DNA of 64,000 nucleotides from JAIRVZ01 sp031553755 (GTDB lineage: Bacteria > Bacteroidota > Bacteroidia > Bacteroidales > Azobacteroidaceae): positions 1 to 64,000 of the forward strand of contig JAVBKZ010000068.1 of assembly GCA_031553755.1 (NCBI GenBank). The letters run 5' to 3'. The notes under the pieces were generated by a model. It did not search any database. It had not been told where the DNA came from and saw only the letters and a list, made by a program, of their open reading frames with translations. A program made the position numbers and the translations under genes. How positions within the stretch are numbered: the stretch's first letter is position 1; every line of letters begins with the position of its first letter. Shown piece by piece: positions 1 to 9,622 of the stretch.

Positions 1-170
1 ATGAGTATCCGTTATACTACCTAACAAATTAAAAACCTAATTTGTCATTGCGGGCTTGACCCGCAATCTATTGATAATCAGCAATTCATTAAGAGATCCT
101 GAATCAAGTTCAGGATGACAGCATCAAGTGTGGGATGACAGAGCGATTAGGTAGTATAACGGATACTCAT
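1..170. repeat. MITE-like intergenic element with 24-bp terminal inverted repeats
   Basis: Bases 1-24 are the exact reverse complement of bases 147-170. Between these arms lie two further perfect hairpins: TTGCGGG/CCCGCAA at 48-54 and 60-66, and ATCCTGAA/TTCAGGAT at 96-103 and 109-116. No coding potential is visible inside. This is the layout of a non-autonomous, miniature inverted-repeat element. The window starts exactly at the left arm, so the element may continue or be repeated to the left. One arm supplies the last codons and stop of the short ORF at 147-329, which suggests insertion into or just behind a gene. Confidence 0.7.
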
Positions 171-329
171 TATATATAATAATACATTTTTGAATTTATC
201 TACTTTTAATGTAGGCACAGAAATACGTTCTTCCTCTTTCTTTACTTTTTTTTCATCTTTTTTTTCAATTTCCTGATTTACAAAAAAGTCTTTAGACATG
301 AAATCATCCAATGAAAATTCTAATATCAA
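147..329 (-). pseudogene. Short Lys/Glu-rich ORF downstream of trxB, probably truncated by a repeat
   Basis: The frame begins at a TTG that overlaps the trxB stop codon (TTGA), and an internal ATG lies at 299. It encodes at most 60 residues with a charged stretch rich in lysine and glutamate. The last seven codons and the stop lie inside the terminal inverted repeat at 147-170, so the natural C-terminus has probably been replaced by the repeat. I do not recognise a family. It could be the 5' part of a gene that was co-translated with trxB, or a chance frame. Confidence is low. Confidence 0.3.
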
Positions 330-1273
330 TGATATTTTTTGCTATTCAAAAACCTTTCAGTTTCTATAGCAGCCATACAACCGGTTCCGGCGGCCGTAAT
401 AGCTTGTTTGTAATGGGGATCGGCCACATCTCCTGCTGCAAACACGCCAGGTATATTTGTTTTGGGTGTCCCGGGAATTGTTTTGATATATCCTTGTTCG
501 TCTGTTTCGATGTATGGTTTGAAGACTTCCGAATTAGGAGTATGTCCGATAGCTAAGAAAAATCCATCGATAGCGATGTCTATTTTTTCTTCTGTTGGTT
601 CTCCCATATTTTTCACCAAATGAGCGCCTTCAACGCCGTTTTCGCCAAATAATCCTAATGTATTGTGTTTGAAAAGGACTTCTATTTTAGGATGATTCAA
701 CACGCGTTCCTGCATAATTTTGGATGCCCGCAAATAATCTTTCCTTACAATCAGGTATACTTTCGAAGCTAAGCCTGCCAAATAAATCGCTTCTTCGCAA
801 GCGGTATCTCCTCCACCGACAACGGCTACCGTTTTTTTCCGGTAGAAAAATCCATCGCAAGTAGCGCAAGCGGAAACTCCTTGTCCGGCGTATTTAGTTT
901 CGTCTGATAATCCTAAATATTTAGCTGTAGCTCCTGTGCAGATAATCAACGCGTCTGTTTCTATCACTTTTTGTTCATCAATCGTGATTTTATAGGGAGA
1001 TTTACTTAAATCGGCAGCAGTGGCAATTCCGGAGCGGATATCCGCGCCAAAACGTTCGGCTTGTTTTCGTAAATCAACCATCATTGCAGGCCCGGTAATT
1101 CCTTCGGGATACCCGGGAAAATTTTCAACTTCGGTGGTGGTTGTTAATTGTCCGCCGGGCTGTATTCCTTCATATAAAACGGGGGAAAGATTTGCCCTCG
1201 ACGCATATATGGCTGCTGTATATCCCGCGGGTCCTGAACCAATGATGAGACAACGTGTTTTTTCTGTTTGCAT
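326..1273 (-). CDS. trxB: Thioredoxin-disulfide reductase
   Basis: NADPH-dependent flavoenzyme that reduces thioredoxin in the cytoplasm. The 315-residue protein has the usual length. It shows the N-terminal FAD-binding GSGPAG loop (residues 12-17), the redox-active CATC disulfide (136-139), the NADPH-binding GGGDTA motif (153-158) and a C-terminal FAD segment containing GVFAAGDV. Its start lies only 4 bp from the stop of the upstream lolA-like gene, and both follow ftsK on the same strand, so the three are probably co-transcribed. The stop overlaps a possible TTG start of a short downstream ORF. Identification is secure from motif order and length. Confidence 0.96.
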   Translation of the reverse strand: MQTEKTRCLIIGSGPAGYTAAIYASRANLSPVLYEGIQPGGQLTTTTEVENFPGYPEGITGPAMMVDLRKQAERFGADIRSGIATAADLSKSPYKITIDEQKVIETDALIICTGATAKYLGLSDETKYAGQGVSACATCDGFFYRKKTVAVVGGGDTACEEAIYLAGLASKVYLIVRKDYLRASKIMQERVLNHPKIEVLFKHNTLGLFGENGVEGAHLVKNMGEPTEEKIDIAIDGFFLAIGHTPNSEVFKPYIETDEQGYIKTIPGTPKTNIPGVFAAGDVADPHYKQAITAAGTGCMAAIETERFLNSKKYH

Positions 1274-1277
1274 ATTT

Positions 1278-1931
1278 TTATCTTAAATCTATTATTTCTA
1301 CATTCGGATATTTCTTTTTATCGAAAACAAAATTGGCATCCGGAAACGTTTGTTTTACTTTATATGTATTGATATATATAATATTCTGTATATCATTTTT
1401 ATAGAAAAGCTTGAACATTACCGGCATATAATCAACTTTGTTGAATTGAACCTGGATTTTTTTCATATCGCTTTTCTTGTTTCCGGAAATCAATTCTATT
1501 TCGTAGACATTCCTTGACTTAATGTCTTTTTTTTCTCCGTTGTATTTATATTTAGAACCTTTTTTGTAGATTTCGAAAATCGCGGAAGGATTTATCATTT
1601 CTACTTCTTCTTTGCTTGGTTCGGTGATGTTCACTTCTTCGCTTTGTTTTTGATAAACCCATTGCGTTTTTCCATCGAACCATAAATTCGTTTCGGGAGT
1701 AAAAAAGCTGATTTTATTGCCTTTCATTTGTATGTTTCCATCGAAAGTATGTGTTACTTTCGCTTTTTCGTCTTTGATATTTGTTGTAAAAGTCGCCAAA
1801 ATTCCACCGGCTTCGGTATATTTTTGAGAAGCCAAATCTAAAATTTCTTTGGCTTTCGCGTCTTTTTGCGCCGAAACGGAAGTTGATAGTGTAATCAATA
1901 TTATGATTATGGAAATAAAATTATTCTTCAT
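1278..1931 (-). CDS. lolA: LolA-family outer-membrane lipoprotein carrier
   Basis: Likely periplasmic chaperone that carries lipoproteins from the inner to the outer membrane. The 217-residue protein begins with a clear signal peptide (basic start, isoleucine-rich core, likely cleavage after SVSA near residue 21). The mature part has LolA-like features: a segment around 'TFTTNIKDE', a central 'FDGKTQWVYQ' strand and 'MINPSAIFE' before the later beta strands. Gene order ftsK-lolA-trxB on one strand, with 16-bp and 4-bp gaps, supports the call. It is a divergent family member, so exact orthology to proteobacterial LolA is inferred, not shown. Confidence 0.8.
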   Translation of the reverse strand: MKNNFISIIIILITLSTSVSAQKDAKAKEILDLASQKYTEAGGILATFTTNIKDEKAKVTHTFDGNIQMKGNKISFFTPETNLWFDGKTQWVYQKQSEEVNITEPSKEEVEMINPSAIFEIYKKGSKYKYNGEKKDIKSRNVYEIELISGNKKSDMKKIQVQFNKVDYMPVMFKLFYKNDIQNIIYINTYKVKQTFPDANFVFDKKKYPNVEIIDLR

Positions 1932-1947
1932 TATTGAACGGTTTTTA

Positions 1948-4404
1948 TTAATTTTTCAAACTACTCAAAAGTTGTTCCAACCTATAAGCGTCTTGTATCA
2001 TCACTTGGCGGGCTTTACTTCCCTCCGAAGGTCCGACAATGCCGGCCGCTTCCAGTTGGTCCATCAAACGGCCGGCCCTGTTATACCCAATAGAAAATTT
2101 ACGTTGAATGAGCGACGTAGAACCTTGTTGCTGATCGACGATCAAGTGAGCCGCTTCATCAAACAAAGGGTCACGGTTCGACAAATCAACTTCTCCCGGT
2201 TTTTCCCCTCCTTCTTCTCCTACATATTCAGGAAGATAAAAAGCGGTCGGATAACCTTGTTGATCGCCAACGTATTCCGAAATTTTCACGACTTCCGGAG
2301 TATCTACAAAAGCGCATTGCACACGGGTAATATCACTTCCCTGAGAAAACAACAAGTCTCCGCGACCAATCAATTGATTAGCTCCCGTTCCATCTAAAAT
2401 AGTGCGAGAGTCAATCGTTGATGTTACCCTGAACGCGATTCTCGCCGGGAAATTCGCCTTAATCGTACCGGTAATGATGTTAGTTGTCGGACGTTGAGTG
2501 GCGATAACCATGTGCATTCCTACGGCGCGGGCTTTTTGAGCGATACGGGCAATCGGTAACTCGATTTCTTTTCCGGCTGTCATAATCAAGTCTCCGAACT
2601 CATCAATAACTACTACGATATAAGGCATATATCGATGTCCTTTCAAGGGATTCAGCCTGCGATTAATGAATTTTTCGTTGTATTCCTTGATATTACGGGT
2701 TCCGGCTTTCATCAACAAATCATACCGGTCGTCCATTTCTTTAGTCAATGAATTCAAGGTATATATTACTTTAGTAAAATCGGTAATAATCGGTTTATCC
2801 GCGTCCGGAAGTTTCGCCAAAAAATGTTTTTCTATTGTAGAATAGATACTGAATTCGACCATTTTAGGGTCGACCAATACAAATTTCAATTCAGCCGGAT
2901 GTTTTTTATAAAGCAAAGAAGTTATTATCGCGTTCAAACCTACGGATTTACCTTGACCTGTAGCTCCGGCGACCAACAAGTGAGGCATTTTACAGAGGTC
3001 GAACATAAACACTTCGTTTGTAATCGTTTTTCCCAACGCGATCGGTAGGTCATAAGAACTTTCCTGAAATTTTTTCGAAGCGATGATTGATTGCATGGAG
3101 ACAATCTGCGCGTCTTTATTGGGCACTTCAATTCCGATGGTTCCTTTTCCGGGCATCGGAGCGATGATACGTATTCCCAACGCAGCCAAACTCATGGCGA
3201 TATCATCTTCGAGGTTTTTTATTTTTGTAATACGAACTCCATCTTCCGGAACAATTTCATATAATGTGATTGTAGGACCAACTGTCGCTTTGATCGATTT
3301 AATTTTGATACCAAAATTTTCAAGTGTTTGGGTTATCTTATTTTTATTGGCATTTTGTTCAGCCATATCCACTTGTTTATCATTCAAATCGTATTTTTTC
3401 AACAATTCGATTGGAGGCAGCTGATAATTCGACAAATCGAGGGTTGGGTCGTATACTCCCAATTCTTCAAGAATATCATCGGTTTCTTCGTCCTGTTTTT
3501 GTTCTGTCGCAGATAAAGGTTTTACGACAACAGGTTGAGGTTTAGGGATAACATATTCTTCTTCAGCCGGTTTTACTATTTCGAATTCTGTTTCGGTATT
3601 GCTGTATTCATCTTCCTCCCGCACAAAAGAAGTATCAGTTTTATCTTTTCTTTCAACAAGCACGTTAGGTGTGGGATTAGTTAATTCTTCACGTTCACCC
3701 TCTTCTTCATTTTCATCATAGTCTTCTTCGTCAATTTCATCATCCCCATTCTTTCCTTTTCTCTTAAAATTAGGTTTAGGTACATAATTTAATTTGAGTA
3801 ATTTTCTCATGAAAGGAATTGTTTCAGCATTAAGAAATATCATAATAACGATGAAACTACTTATCAGCAACAAGAAAGCGCCAAAAGTTCCTAAGTTTTC
3901 AGACAAAATATCAGAAATAAAAAAACCATGTTTACCTCCTATGTATACAGCGGTTTCCCTGAAAAAAGGTTCCAGAAAAAAAGACAAAGCCACCGAACCC
4001 CAAATCATTCCGAGGGCACAAAAGATGAAATCACGAAGAAGCCTGAAATATTTGACCCGCATCAACCGGAATCCGACTAAAAACAGGTATAATACCATGA
4101 AAAAAGTTGAAATACCAAACCAGTCGTTCATCAACACGTTGCTCAAACAAGCGCCTCTTGTACCCGTCCAATTTTCAATTCCGCTGATTGTTCCCGAATG
4201 AAAAATAGACAATCCTTCGACCTTGCTTTGATCTGCCGCTCCTGTGAAGAAAAAAGAAACGAGGGAAAGCGTAGCGTATATGGAAAACATCAGGATAATT
4301 AATCCGAAGATGAAATGAGTTACCTCGCTTTTGAAAAATTCAATAAATTTAGATGGACTCTGACTTTGTATTTTAGCTTGAGTACTTGCCTTTCTTTTCG
4401 CCAT
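1948..4404 (-). CDS. ftsK: DNA translocase FtsK/SpoIIIE
   Basis: Septum-anchored ATPase that pumps chromosome ends into daughter cells and activates terminus dimer resolution. The 818-residue protein has four hydrophobic segments in the first roughly 200 residues, then an acidic linker (about 210-330). The motor domain carries a Walker A motif GATGQGKS near residue 480 and a Walker B-type strand reading VVVIDEFGDL. The C-terminal winged-helix gamma domain (about the last 70 residues, containing QRKFSIGYNRAGRLMDQL) normally reads the polar DNA guide sequences. All expected parts are present. The first gene of the lolA-trxB cluster, it is preceded by a candidate TAAATTTG promoter element. Confidence 0.96.
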   Translation of the reverse strand: MAKRKASTQAKIQSQSPSKFIEFFKSEVTHFIFGLIILMFSIYATLSLVSFFFTGAADQSKVEGLSIFHSGTISGIENWTGTRGACLSNVLMNDWFGISTFFMVLYLFLVGFRLMRVKYFRLLRDFIFCALGMIWGSVALSFFLEPFFRETAVYIGGKHGFFISDILSENLGTFGAFLLLISSFIVIMIFLNAETIPFMRKLLKLNYVPKPNFKRKGKNGDDEIDEEDYDENEEEGEREELTNPTPNVLVERKDKTDTSFVREEDEYSNTETEFEIVKPAEEEYVIPKPQPVVVKPLSATEQKQDEETDDILEELGVYDPTLDLSNYQLPPIELLKKYDLNDKQVDMAEQNANKNKITQTLENFGIKIKSIKATVGPTITLYEIVPEDGVRITKIKNLEDDIAMSLAALGIRIIAPMPGKGTIGIEVPNKDAQIVSMQSIIASKKFQESSYDLPIALGKTITNEVFMFDLCKMPHLLVAGATGQGKSVGLNAIITSLLYKKHPAELKFVLVDPKMVEFSIYSTIEKHFLAKLPDADKPIITDFTKVIYTLNSLTKEMDDRYDLLMKAGTRNIKEYNEKFINRRLNPLKGHRYMPYIVVVIDEFGDLIMTAGKEIELPIARIAQKARAVGMHMVIATQRPTTNIITGTIKANFPARIAFRVTSTIDSRTILDGTGANQLIGRGDLLFSQGSDITRVQCAFVDTPEVVKISEYVGDQQGYPTAFYLPEYVGEEGGEKPGEVDLSNRDPLFDEAAHLIVDQQQGSTSLIQRKFSIGYNRAGRLMDQLEAAGIVGPSEGSKARQVMIQDAYRLEQLLSSLKN

Positions 4405-4447
4405 ACTTTGGATAAACCGTAAACAATAAATTTCAAAAATTGAGTTG

Positions 4448-4455
4448 CAAATTTA
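4448..4455 (-). promoter_or_regulatory. Candidate Bacteroidota -7 element for ftsK
   Basis: Read on the minus strand, this is TAAATTTG, matching the phylum consensus TAnnTTTG, 44 bp before the ftsK start. No good TTTG is seen at the expected distance upstream, so only half the promoter is supported. Confidence 0.45.
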
Positions 4456-4589
4456 CACAAACTCCTCGGATTTTACGGTCGAAACCGGGATAAAGTTTTA
4501 AAAGAGGAATTTGTTTTGATTTTTAAGGATTTAACAAATTACAAATATCCCCCATTTACAATACAATTTGCAGTACTTAATTTTTTAAC

Positions 4590-4655
4590 ACGAAATGGAA
4601 GAAGTTTATTCACAAAGTATTATTTTTCCCGGTGTAACTCCGTGTTAAAATATTT
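4590..4655. repeat. Copy of the 'CACGGAG/CTCCGTG' intergenic repeat family
   Basis: Degenerate copy of a family found at 5578, 33251, 39685 and 50872: it reads AAGTTTATTCACAAAGTATT followed by CTCCGTGTTAAA. It sits in the 339-bp gap between divergent ftsK and the DUF2459 gene, which otherwise holds only AT-rich sequence and the ftsK -7 element. Confidence 0.5.
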
Positions 4656-4743
4656 ATATTACCTTAGCCTTTGATTTAAAAACGAATAATTCCGGATCTA
4701 TTGTTATCCGGAAAAGTTTCGTAATAATGAATATTAAACAAGG

Positions 4744-5439
4744 ATGAGATTATTAAAAAAGATAGGGATTATATTTCTTAAAATCATTTTAGGGGTTGTT
4801 ATTTTCTTAATTTTATGGATATGCGCTGTATTTTTACTTCCCCAAATTAAAGTAAATAAAAATTTCACCACATGTAATAACGATGATTGTATTACGGTTT
4901 ACATACGAAGTAATGGCATGCATTCGGATTTTGTTTTTCCTGTGAAAACAAAGGAAAGGGATTGGTTGGCTTGGTTTCCCCGTGAAATATACGAAGGAGT
5001 AGACAGTACATATAATTTCGTTTCAATTGGTTGGGGAGATAAAGGTTTTTATTTAGATACACCGACTTGGGCAGATTTGAAAGTATCTACCGCGTTGAAA
5101 GCAACAATAGGAGTCAGCGGATCGGCGATGCATATTATTTACTTTCAGAATCCACCGGTAAATGATGGTGAAAAAGGAAGACTCCTAAAAATTAGCAGTA
5201 AACAATATCAAAAAATATTACATTATATTGACAACTCTTTTTTATTGGATGATAATGGAAAAATTATCCTGATTAAACATCCCGATTTCGACATTAATGA
5301 TAATTATTATGAAGCGAAAGGTTCGTATAGCTTGTTTAAAACTTGCAATGTATGGACCGGAAAATGTTTGAAACAGGCCGGAATCCAAATTGGGATATGG
5401 ACTCCGACCGCAGCCTCTGTAATGTCGAGTATTCCATAA
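4744..5439 (+). CDS. DUF2459 / TIGR02117-type membrane-anchored protein
   Basis: A 231-residue protein with one N-terminal transmembrane segment (about residues 8-32) and a large extracytoplasmic part. The body contains features I associate with the DUF2459/TIGR02117 family: 'NGMHSDFVFPV', a 'GWGDKGFYLDTPTWADL' block, and a late 'CNVWTGKCLKQAG' stretch holding conserved Asn, Trp and Cys. The His, Asn and Cys residues would be compatible with a hydrolase fold, but no activity has been established that I know of, and none is claimed. It is a single gene, divergent from ftsK and convergent with the GH2 gene. Confidence 0.75.
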   Translation: MRLLKKIGIIFLKIILGVVIFLILWICAVFLLPQIKVNKNFTTCNNDDCITVYIRSNGMHSDFVFPVKTKERDWLAWFPREIYEGVDSTYNFVSIGWGDKGFYLDTPTWADLKVSTALKATIGVSGSAMHIIYFQNPPVNDGEKGRLLKISSKQYQKILHYIDNSFLLDDNGKIILIKHPDFDINDNYYEAKGSYSLFKTCNVWTGKCLKQAGIQIGIWTPTAASVMSSIP

Positions 5440-5577
5440 TGTGGCTTTTGTTCATAGGGAATAATTTTAGGAAATGAAGCCTTTGGTCTGCAGTCTACAG
5501 TCAGCTGTTTATAATTCATTGGCTATTGACTGTTGACAAAAAAACAAAAAAAAATTGTGACTAAAACAAACAATTAA

Positions 5578-5662
5578 ACACGGAGTAACAGGAGTTTATT
5601 TCACGGAGTAACTCATAAGTCGACTCCGTGAAAAATTACTCCGTGAAACTCAGTGTTAAAAA
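5578..5662. terminator. Repeat-borne inverted repeat between convergent genes
   Basis: TTTCACGGAGTAA (5599-5611) is exactly complementary to TTACTCCGTGAAA (5636-5648), a 13-bp stem with a 24-nt loop, followed by an A-run that is a T-run for the GH2 gene's strand direction. It lies between the convergent DUF2459 and GH2 genes and belongs to the dispersed CACGGAG repeat family. It could act as a bidirectional terminator. Confidence 0.55.
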
Positions 5663-5674
5663 AACTTCGTAGTT

Positions 5675-8600
5675 TTATTTTTTTCCCGGCTTGGCTCCAA
5701 TTTTTGCAACAGCTTCAATTCCCAATTCAGCCGCAGAAGCCCAAGCTTTTCTATGTACTTCCGATTTAGCCACTAACTTGAAATAACGAGCTTCCGGTTG
5801 TGCAGGAATTATTATTGCCTGAGGGTTACTTGTATTGGCAAAATCTCCCGTAACATCGGGTTTAGAGCCAAATTTATTCGGATCATTACTGAAATAAATT
5901 TCGTAACCTTTTATTCTTCCGTTATCTCCATCCTGACGAGCCTGATAGATAAAATCTTTCACCTTGTAGGTGTCAGCCATATCAACAACAATTTCATGTG
6001 GATATTGTGCTTCCGGATCCGAATAGCGGGTATGCCAAATAGAACTGGCATCACCGTCGATAGCATTTGAAGCCTTTTCTCCACCACCTTGTTCACTGGA
6101 AACATTCACTACTTTCCATTTCGTTTTATCAATATATAAATTGAAATCAGCAGTAGTTACCATGCTGTCGAAATAACCGGCAGCAGAGGAATACGCCTCC
6201 ACATGTCCACCGTTTAATAATTCAATCGGTGCTGTATATTGTTGGTATTTACCTTTGTTGATGCTATAATATATTTTAGCTTCGGGAGTCGATGTCGTTA
6301 ATTTTACTTTACCCTCATTATCCCTCGAAATTTGCACAGGAGTAATCAACGGACTTTCTACTCTTGCTTTTTTGGCAAGTTGTTCATTAGTTTGTTTAGA
6401 AGTCACCGGCATAATAATGAAATTAAAAATCGTAAATTCCGATTTCAATTCATATATACTTCTCACATCAGGTCCGCAACTGGCATTTCCCAACGCGCGG
6501 TTTCTGGCATCCAAACAAACAACTGTATTGTCGATATAGGGTATTTGAGAAGGATGTCTTGCCCTTTCATCACGGTTTTTAACCATTTCTCCGGCACGCC
6601 AGTGAGCTACAGAAGTCGCCATTTTCGCAGGAGCCACAAACATGATTCCGAGCCCGTTATTGTCTGTAAGAACAGACCAACGAGTTTCTTCCTTATTTCC
6701 CATTTCTTGTGGTAATACATAAGGAGTTAACTGTTCTTTTGTTACTGTAGTATTATAAATTCCTTCGAAGCAGGATTCTTTGCGGTCTTCATAACTATCC
6801 CAAGGACCACGTCCGTAGTATGTGAAATTTTCGAAGTCTTTAGGCATTTCCAATACATATCCTATTTTAGGAAGAATAACACCCTTAGCAGCTGGATCAA
6901 TTGTTGAACTGACAATAATAGTTCCGTCGGTCAAGACTTTGAATGCTACTTCATTGGTAAATGTATTCTGACCTTTTCCGGAATAAGCATTGACAATTTT
7001 CAAATCAACCATATTTTTTGCAGTTGATGCTTTTACATTCCAAGTACCTGCTTTCAAAGTCAAATCCCTCAATCCCATATTGTCCCAATTCTCGGCTTGC
7101 ACTTTATCATTGTCGGTATAAGCCCTGAATACATTCAGCTTGAGCGGTTCGCAAATAACTTGTTTTCCTTTAAGCACATAACTAACAAGAGAACCTTTTG
7201 ATTTAGAGAATACAGCAGAAAAATCAGAACCTGTAACTGTATAATTATCAGCATTTTCCTTAATTGTCAGGTTGCCTGTCGCCGGTATCTGATAAGCCGG
7301 TTTCACAGCGTCTTGAATTTTAATTTGTTCATTAGCAACTTCATATCCAGCTTCGGCCCACCAAGTAGCTTTTTTCTGATATACATTGAAACGGATAAAA
7401 TATTCGGCTTCTGTTTTGGGATTAACCAACGGATTCGCAATGGTTAATTCGTAAGTTCCTTCCGGATTAATTGATACACCATTTATTTTTTCTGTTTTAA
7501 TAACATTTCCGTCTTCCAATACTGAATAAGAGAAATCATATTCATCAGGAGCAATAACTTTAAATGACAATTTACTTTTAAGGGTATATCGTGTGTTTTC
7601 CTTAGATGGTTTGAAGAAATCAACCGGTTGATAAATCTTTCGTACTTGGTATGATTTGGACGAGATATTATAATCGGCAAATATAACTCCGTTGGTACAG
7701 AAATTGTTATCGTTGGGTTTGTCTCCGAAATCACCTCCGTAGGCCATGTATGTTTTGCTTGGATTTCCCGGTATGGGCATTTGTAAACCTTGGTCTTTCC
7801 AATCCCAAATAAATTCTCCGGTCAGATTCGGATATTTTTCATACAAATCCCACATATCGCGTACATTTCCCATTGAATTACCCATCGCATGGCTATTTTC
7901 GCATTGGATATGCGGACGTTTTTGTCCCCCTTTTCCAATTCCTTCAATGTGACTATAATTGGCATACATTGTACTGGAAACATCACTCCATTCGCTATTT
8001 CCTTCGTAATGTCTCAAACGGGTTTTGTCTAACGCATAGATTGCTTCCGATACATATTTGAAGTTATCTCCCCTACCCGACTCATTACCAAATGACCAGA
8101 TAAAAATACAAGGATGGTTTTTTAATCTTTTTACATGATTTTCGTTTCTTTCGACCATCGGTTTTCTGAATAATTCGACACCGGACAATCCTGTATTTCC
8201 ATGACATTCCACATTGGCTTCGGCCAACACATACATTCCATATTTATCACAAAGGTCATAGAGATAAGGATTGTTTGGATAATGTGATGTACGGATAGCA
8301 TTGACATTCAAACGTTTCATTACCTTGATATCCATTTCTATTTCTTCCTTGGACAAAGTGCGTCCATTTATGTGGCTATGATCATGACGGTTCACTCCGT
8401 GGAAAAGCATCCGTTTTCCATTGATTAATAAAGCGCCATCATTGCGGATACCCACTTCACGGAATCCAACTTTTCCACCCCTGATATCAACAGCATTCTT
8501 TCCACTTTTAAGTGTCAGCACTAAATCATACAAGTTAGGAATTTCGGCCGACCATTTTTTAGGATTAATCACATTATCTATGTTGATCGTAAATTTGCCC

Positions 8601-9562
8601 ATGGATGGCTTAGTTATTGTTTTCTCGGCAATAACAGTTCCGTTATCCATGATTTTCGCAGTCAATTCTCCTGATTTTAAAGCTGCTCCGGTTAATTCCA
8701 CATCAATAGATACATTGGCATTTACGTAATTGTTATCCAAATCTGTCTTGAAGAAATAATCTCTGATTTGAGTTTTAGGAGCAGACCAGAGGAAAACATC
8801 ACGGCTGATTCCGCTGAAACGCCAAAAGTCTTGACACTCAAGAAATGAACCGCTGGTGAAACGATAAATTTGTACGGCAATGAAATTTTTTCCTGATTTA
8901 TTCAGGTATTTTGTAATATTAAATTCCGAAGGCAAATAAGAATCTTCAGAATAACCGACAAACTGTCCGTTAATCCAAAGGTAATAACCCGGACCTGCTC
9001 CATTGAAACGAACATACACATCGCGTCCATCCCAATTGGCAGGAATTGTAAATTCTTTGAGATAGCTTCCCACCGGATTTCTCATACTGCTATTATAGGT
9101 AAAATCAGCTTGAGGATTTTCCTGAACCTCGTATGTTGTTGAATTATAAGTAAACGGATAACGAGTATTTACATATAAGGGTTTATCCCAGTTTTTATCG
9201 TTCCTGACTCCATATACTTGCCAAACAGCAGGCACAGTAATATCATCCCAACCTGCTGATTTAGAAAATGAGGTGTAAAAATCAACCGGTTTTTTAGAAG
9301 GATCCGCCACCCAATTGAATTTCCATGTTCCGTTTAACGATTGAAAATAAGGCGATTGTTCTATCGACTTGGATTGAACATCCTGCTCTGTGGCAAAAGG
9401 GATTTCAAGAGTTTTCGCTTCTTCCCTATTTTTTTTGGTAATTTTTACATCGTTCCATTCTGTTCCTGTATAGGTTTCTTGAGCAAAAGTAGAAGATACA
9501 CCCATCAGCAAAGAGGCCGACACGAAACAAATTTGAATGTTTGATAAAAAGTTTTTCTTCAT
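5675..9562 (-). CDS. GH2 beta-galactosidase, secreted, with CHB_HEX and F5/8-type C domains
   Basis: Glycoside hydrolase of family 2, LacZ type, 1295 residues from the start chosen here (an ATG directly before a signal peptide ending near STFAQ; a longer frame adds 8 residues upstream). Order: sugar-binding jelly roll (about 40-215), Ig-like GH2 domain, TIM barrel with acid/base Glu in WSFGNESG (Glu494) and nucleophile Glu in CENSHAMGNS (Glu555), then the large beta-sandwich with the Trp/Tyr-rich 'YYGRGPWDSYEDR' block. Two C-terminal accessory modules follow: a chitobiase/hexosaminidase-C-like repeat ('AKIYYSINKGKYQQYTAPI') and a discoidin domain that probably binds glycan. It lies 60 bp behind the FabK-like gene. 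The signal peptide places it in the periplasm or at the surface; the natural galactoside is unknown. Confidence 0.92.
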   Translation of the reverse strand: MKKNFLSNIQICFVSASLLMGVSSTFAQETYTGTEWNDVKITKKNREEAKTLEIPFATEQDVQSKSIEQSPYFQSLNGTWKFNWVADPSKKPVDFYTSFSKSAGWDDITVPAVWQVYGVRNDKNWDKPLYVNTRYPFTYNSTTYEVQENPQADFTYNSSMRNPVGSYLKEFTIPANWDGRDVYVRFNGAGPGYYLWINGQFVGYSEDSYLPSEFNITKYLNKSGKNFIAVQIYRFTSGSFLECQDFWRFSGISRDVFLWSAPKTQIRDYFFKTDLDNNYVNANVSIDVELTGAALKSGELTAKIMDNGTVIAEKTITKPSMGKFTINIDNVINPKKWSAEIPNLYDLVLTLKSGKNAVDIRGGKVGFREVGIRNDGALLINGKRMLFHGVNRHDHSHINGRTLSKEEIEMDIKVMKRLNVNAIRTSHYPNNPYLYDLCDKYGMYVLAEANVECHGNTGLSGVELFRKPMVERNENHVKRLKNHPCIFIWSFGNESGRGDNFKYVSEAIYALDKTRLRHYEGNSEWSDVSSTMYANYSHIEGIGKGGQKRPHIQCENSHAMGNSMGNVRDMWDLYEKYPNLTGEFIWDWKDQGLQMPIPGNPSKTYMAYGGDFGDKPNDNNFCTNGVIFADYNISSKSYQVRKIYQPVDFFKPSKENTRYTLKSKLSFKVIAPDEYDFSYSVLEDGNVIKTEKINGVSINPEGTYELTIANPLVNPKTEAEYFIRFNVYQKKATWWAEAGYEVANEQIKIQDAVKPAYQIPATGNLTIKENADNYTVTGSDFSAVFSKSKGSLVSYVLKGKQVICEPLKLNVFRAYTDNDKVQAENWDNMGLRDLTLKAGTWNVKASTAKNMVDLKIVNAYSGKGQNTFTNEVAFKVLTDGTIIVSSTIDPAAKGVILPKIGYVLEMPKDFENFTYYGRGPWDSYEDRKESCFEGIYNTTVTKEQLTPYVLPQEMGNKEETRWSVLTDNNGLGIMFVAPAKMATSVAHWRAGEMVKNRDERARHPSQIPYIDNTVVCLDARNRALGNASCGPDVRSIYELKSEFTIFNFIIMPVTSKQTNEQLAKKARVESPLITPVQISRDNEGKVKLTTSTPEAKIYYSINKGKYQQYTAPIELLNGGHVEAYSSAAGYFDSMVTTADFNLYIDKTKWKVVNVSSEQGGGEKASNAIDGDASSIWHTRYSDPEAQYPHEIVVDMADTYKVKDFIYQARQDGDNGRIKGYEIYFSNDPNKFGSKPDVTGDFANTSNPQAIIIPAQPEARYFKLVAKSEVHRKAWASAAELGIEAVAKIGAKPGKK

Positions 9563-9622
9563 TATGATATAAGTGATATGTAACATATAAGTTTTAGAGT
9601 TTAGGAGATTAAAAGAGGTGAA

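Noticed and set aside
311..556. ORF antisense to trxB (81 codons)
   Set aside because: It lies wholly opposite conserved trxB codons and has no start signal or family resemblance; the same holds for many similar antisense frames, e.g. 23499-24260, 2940-3131 and 45647-45952.
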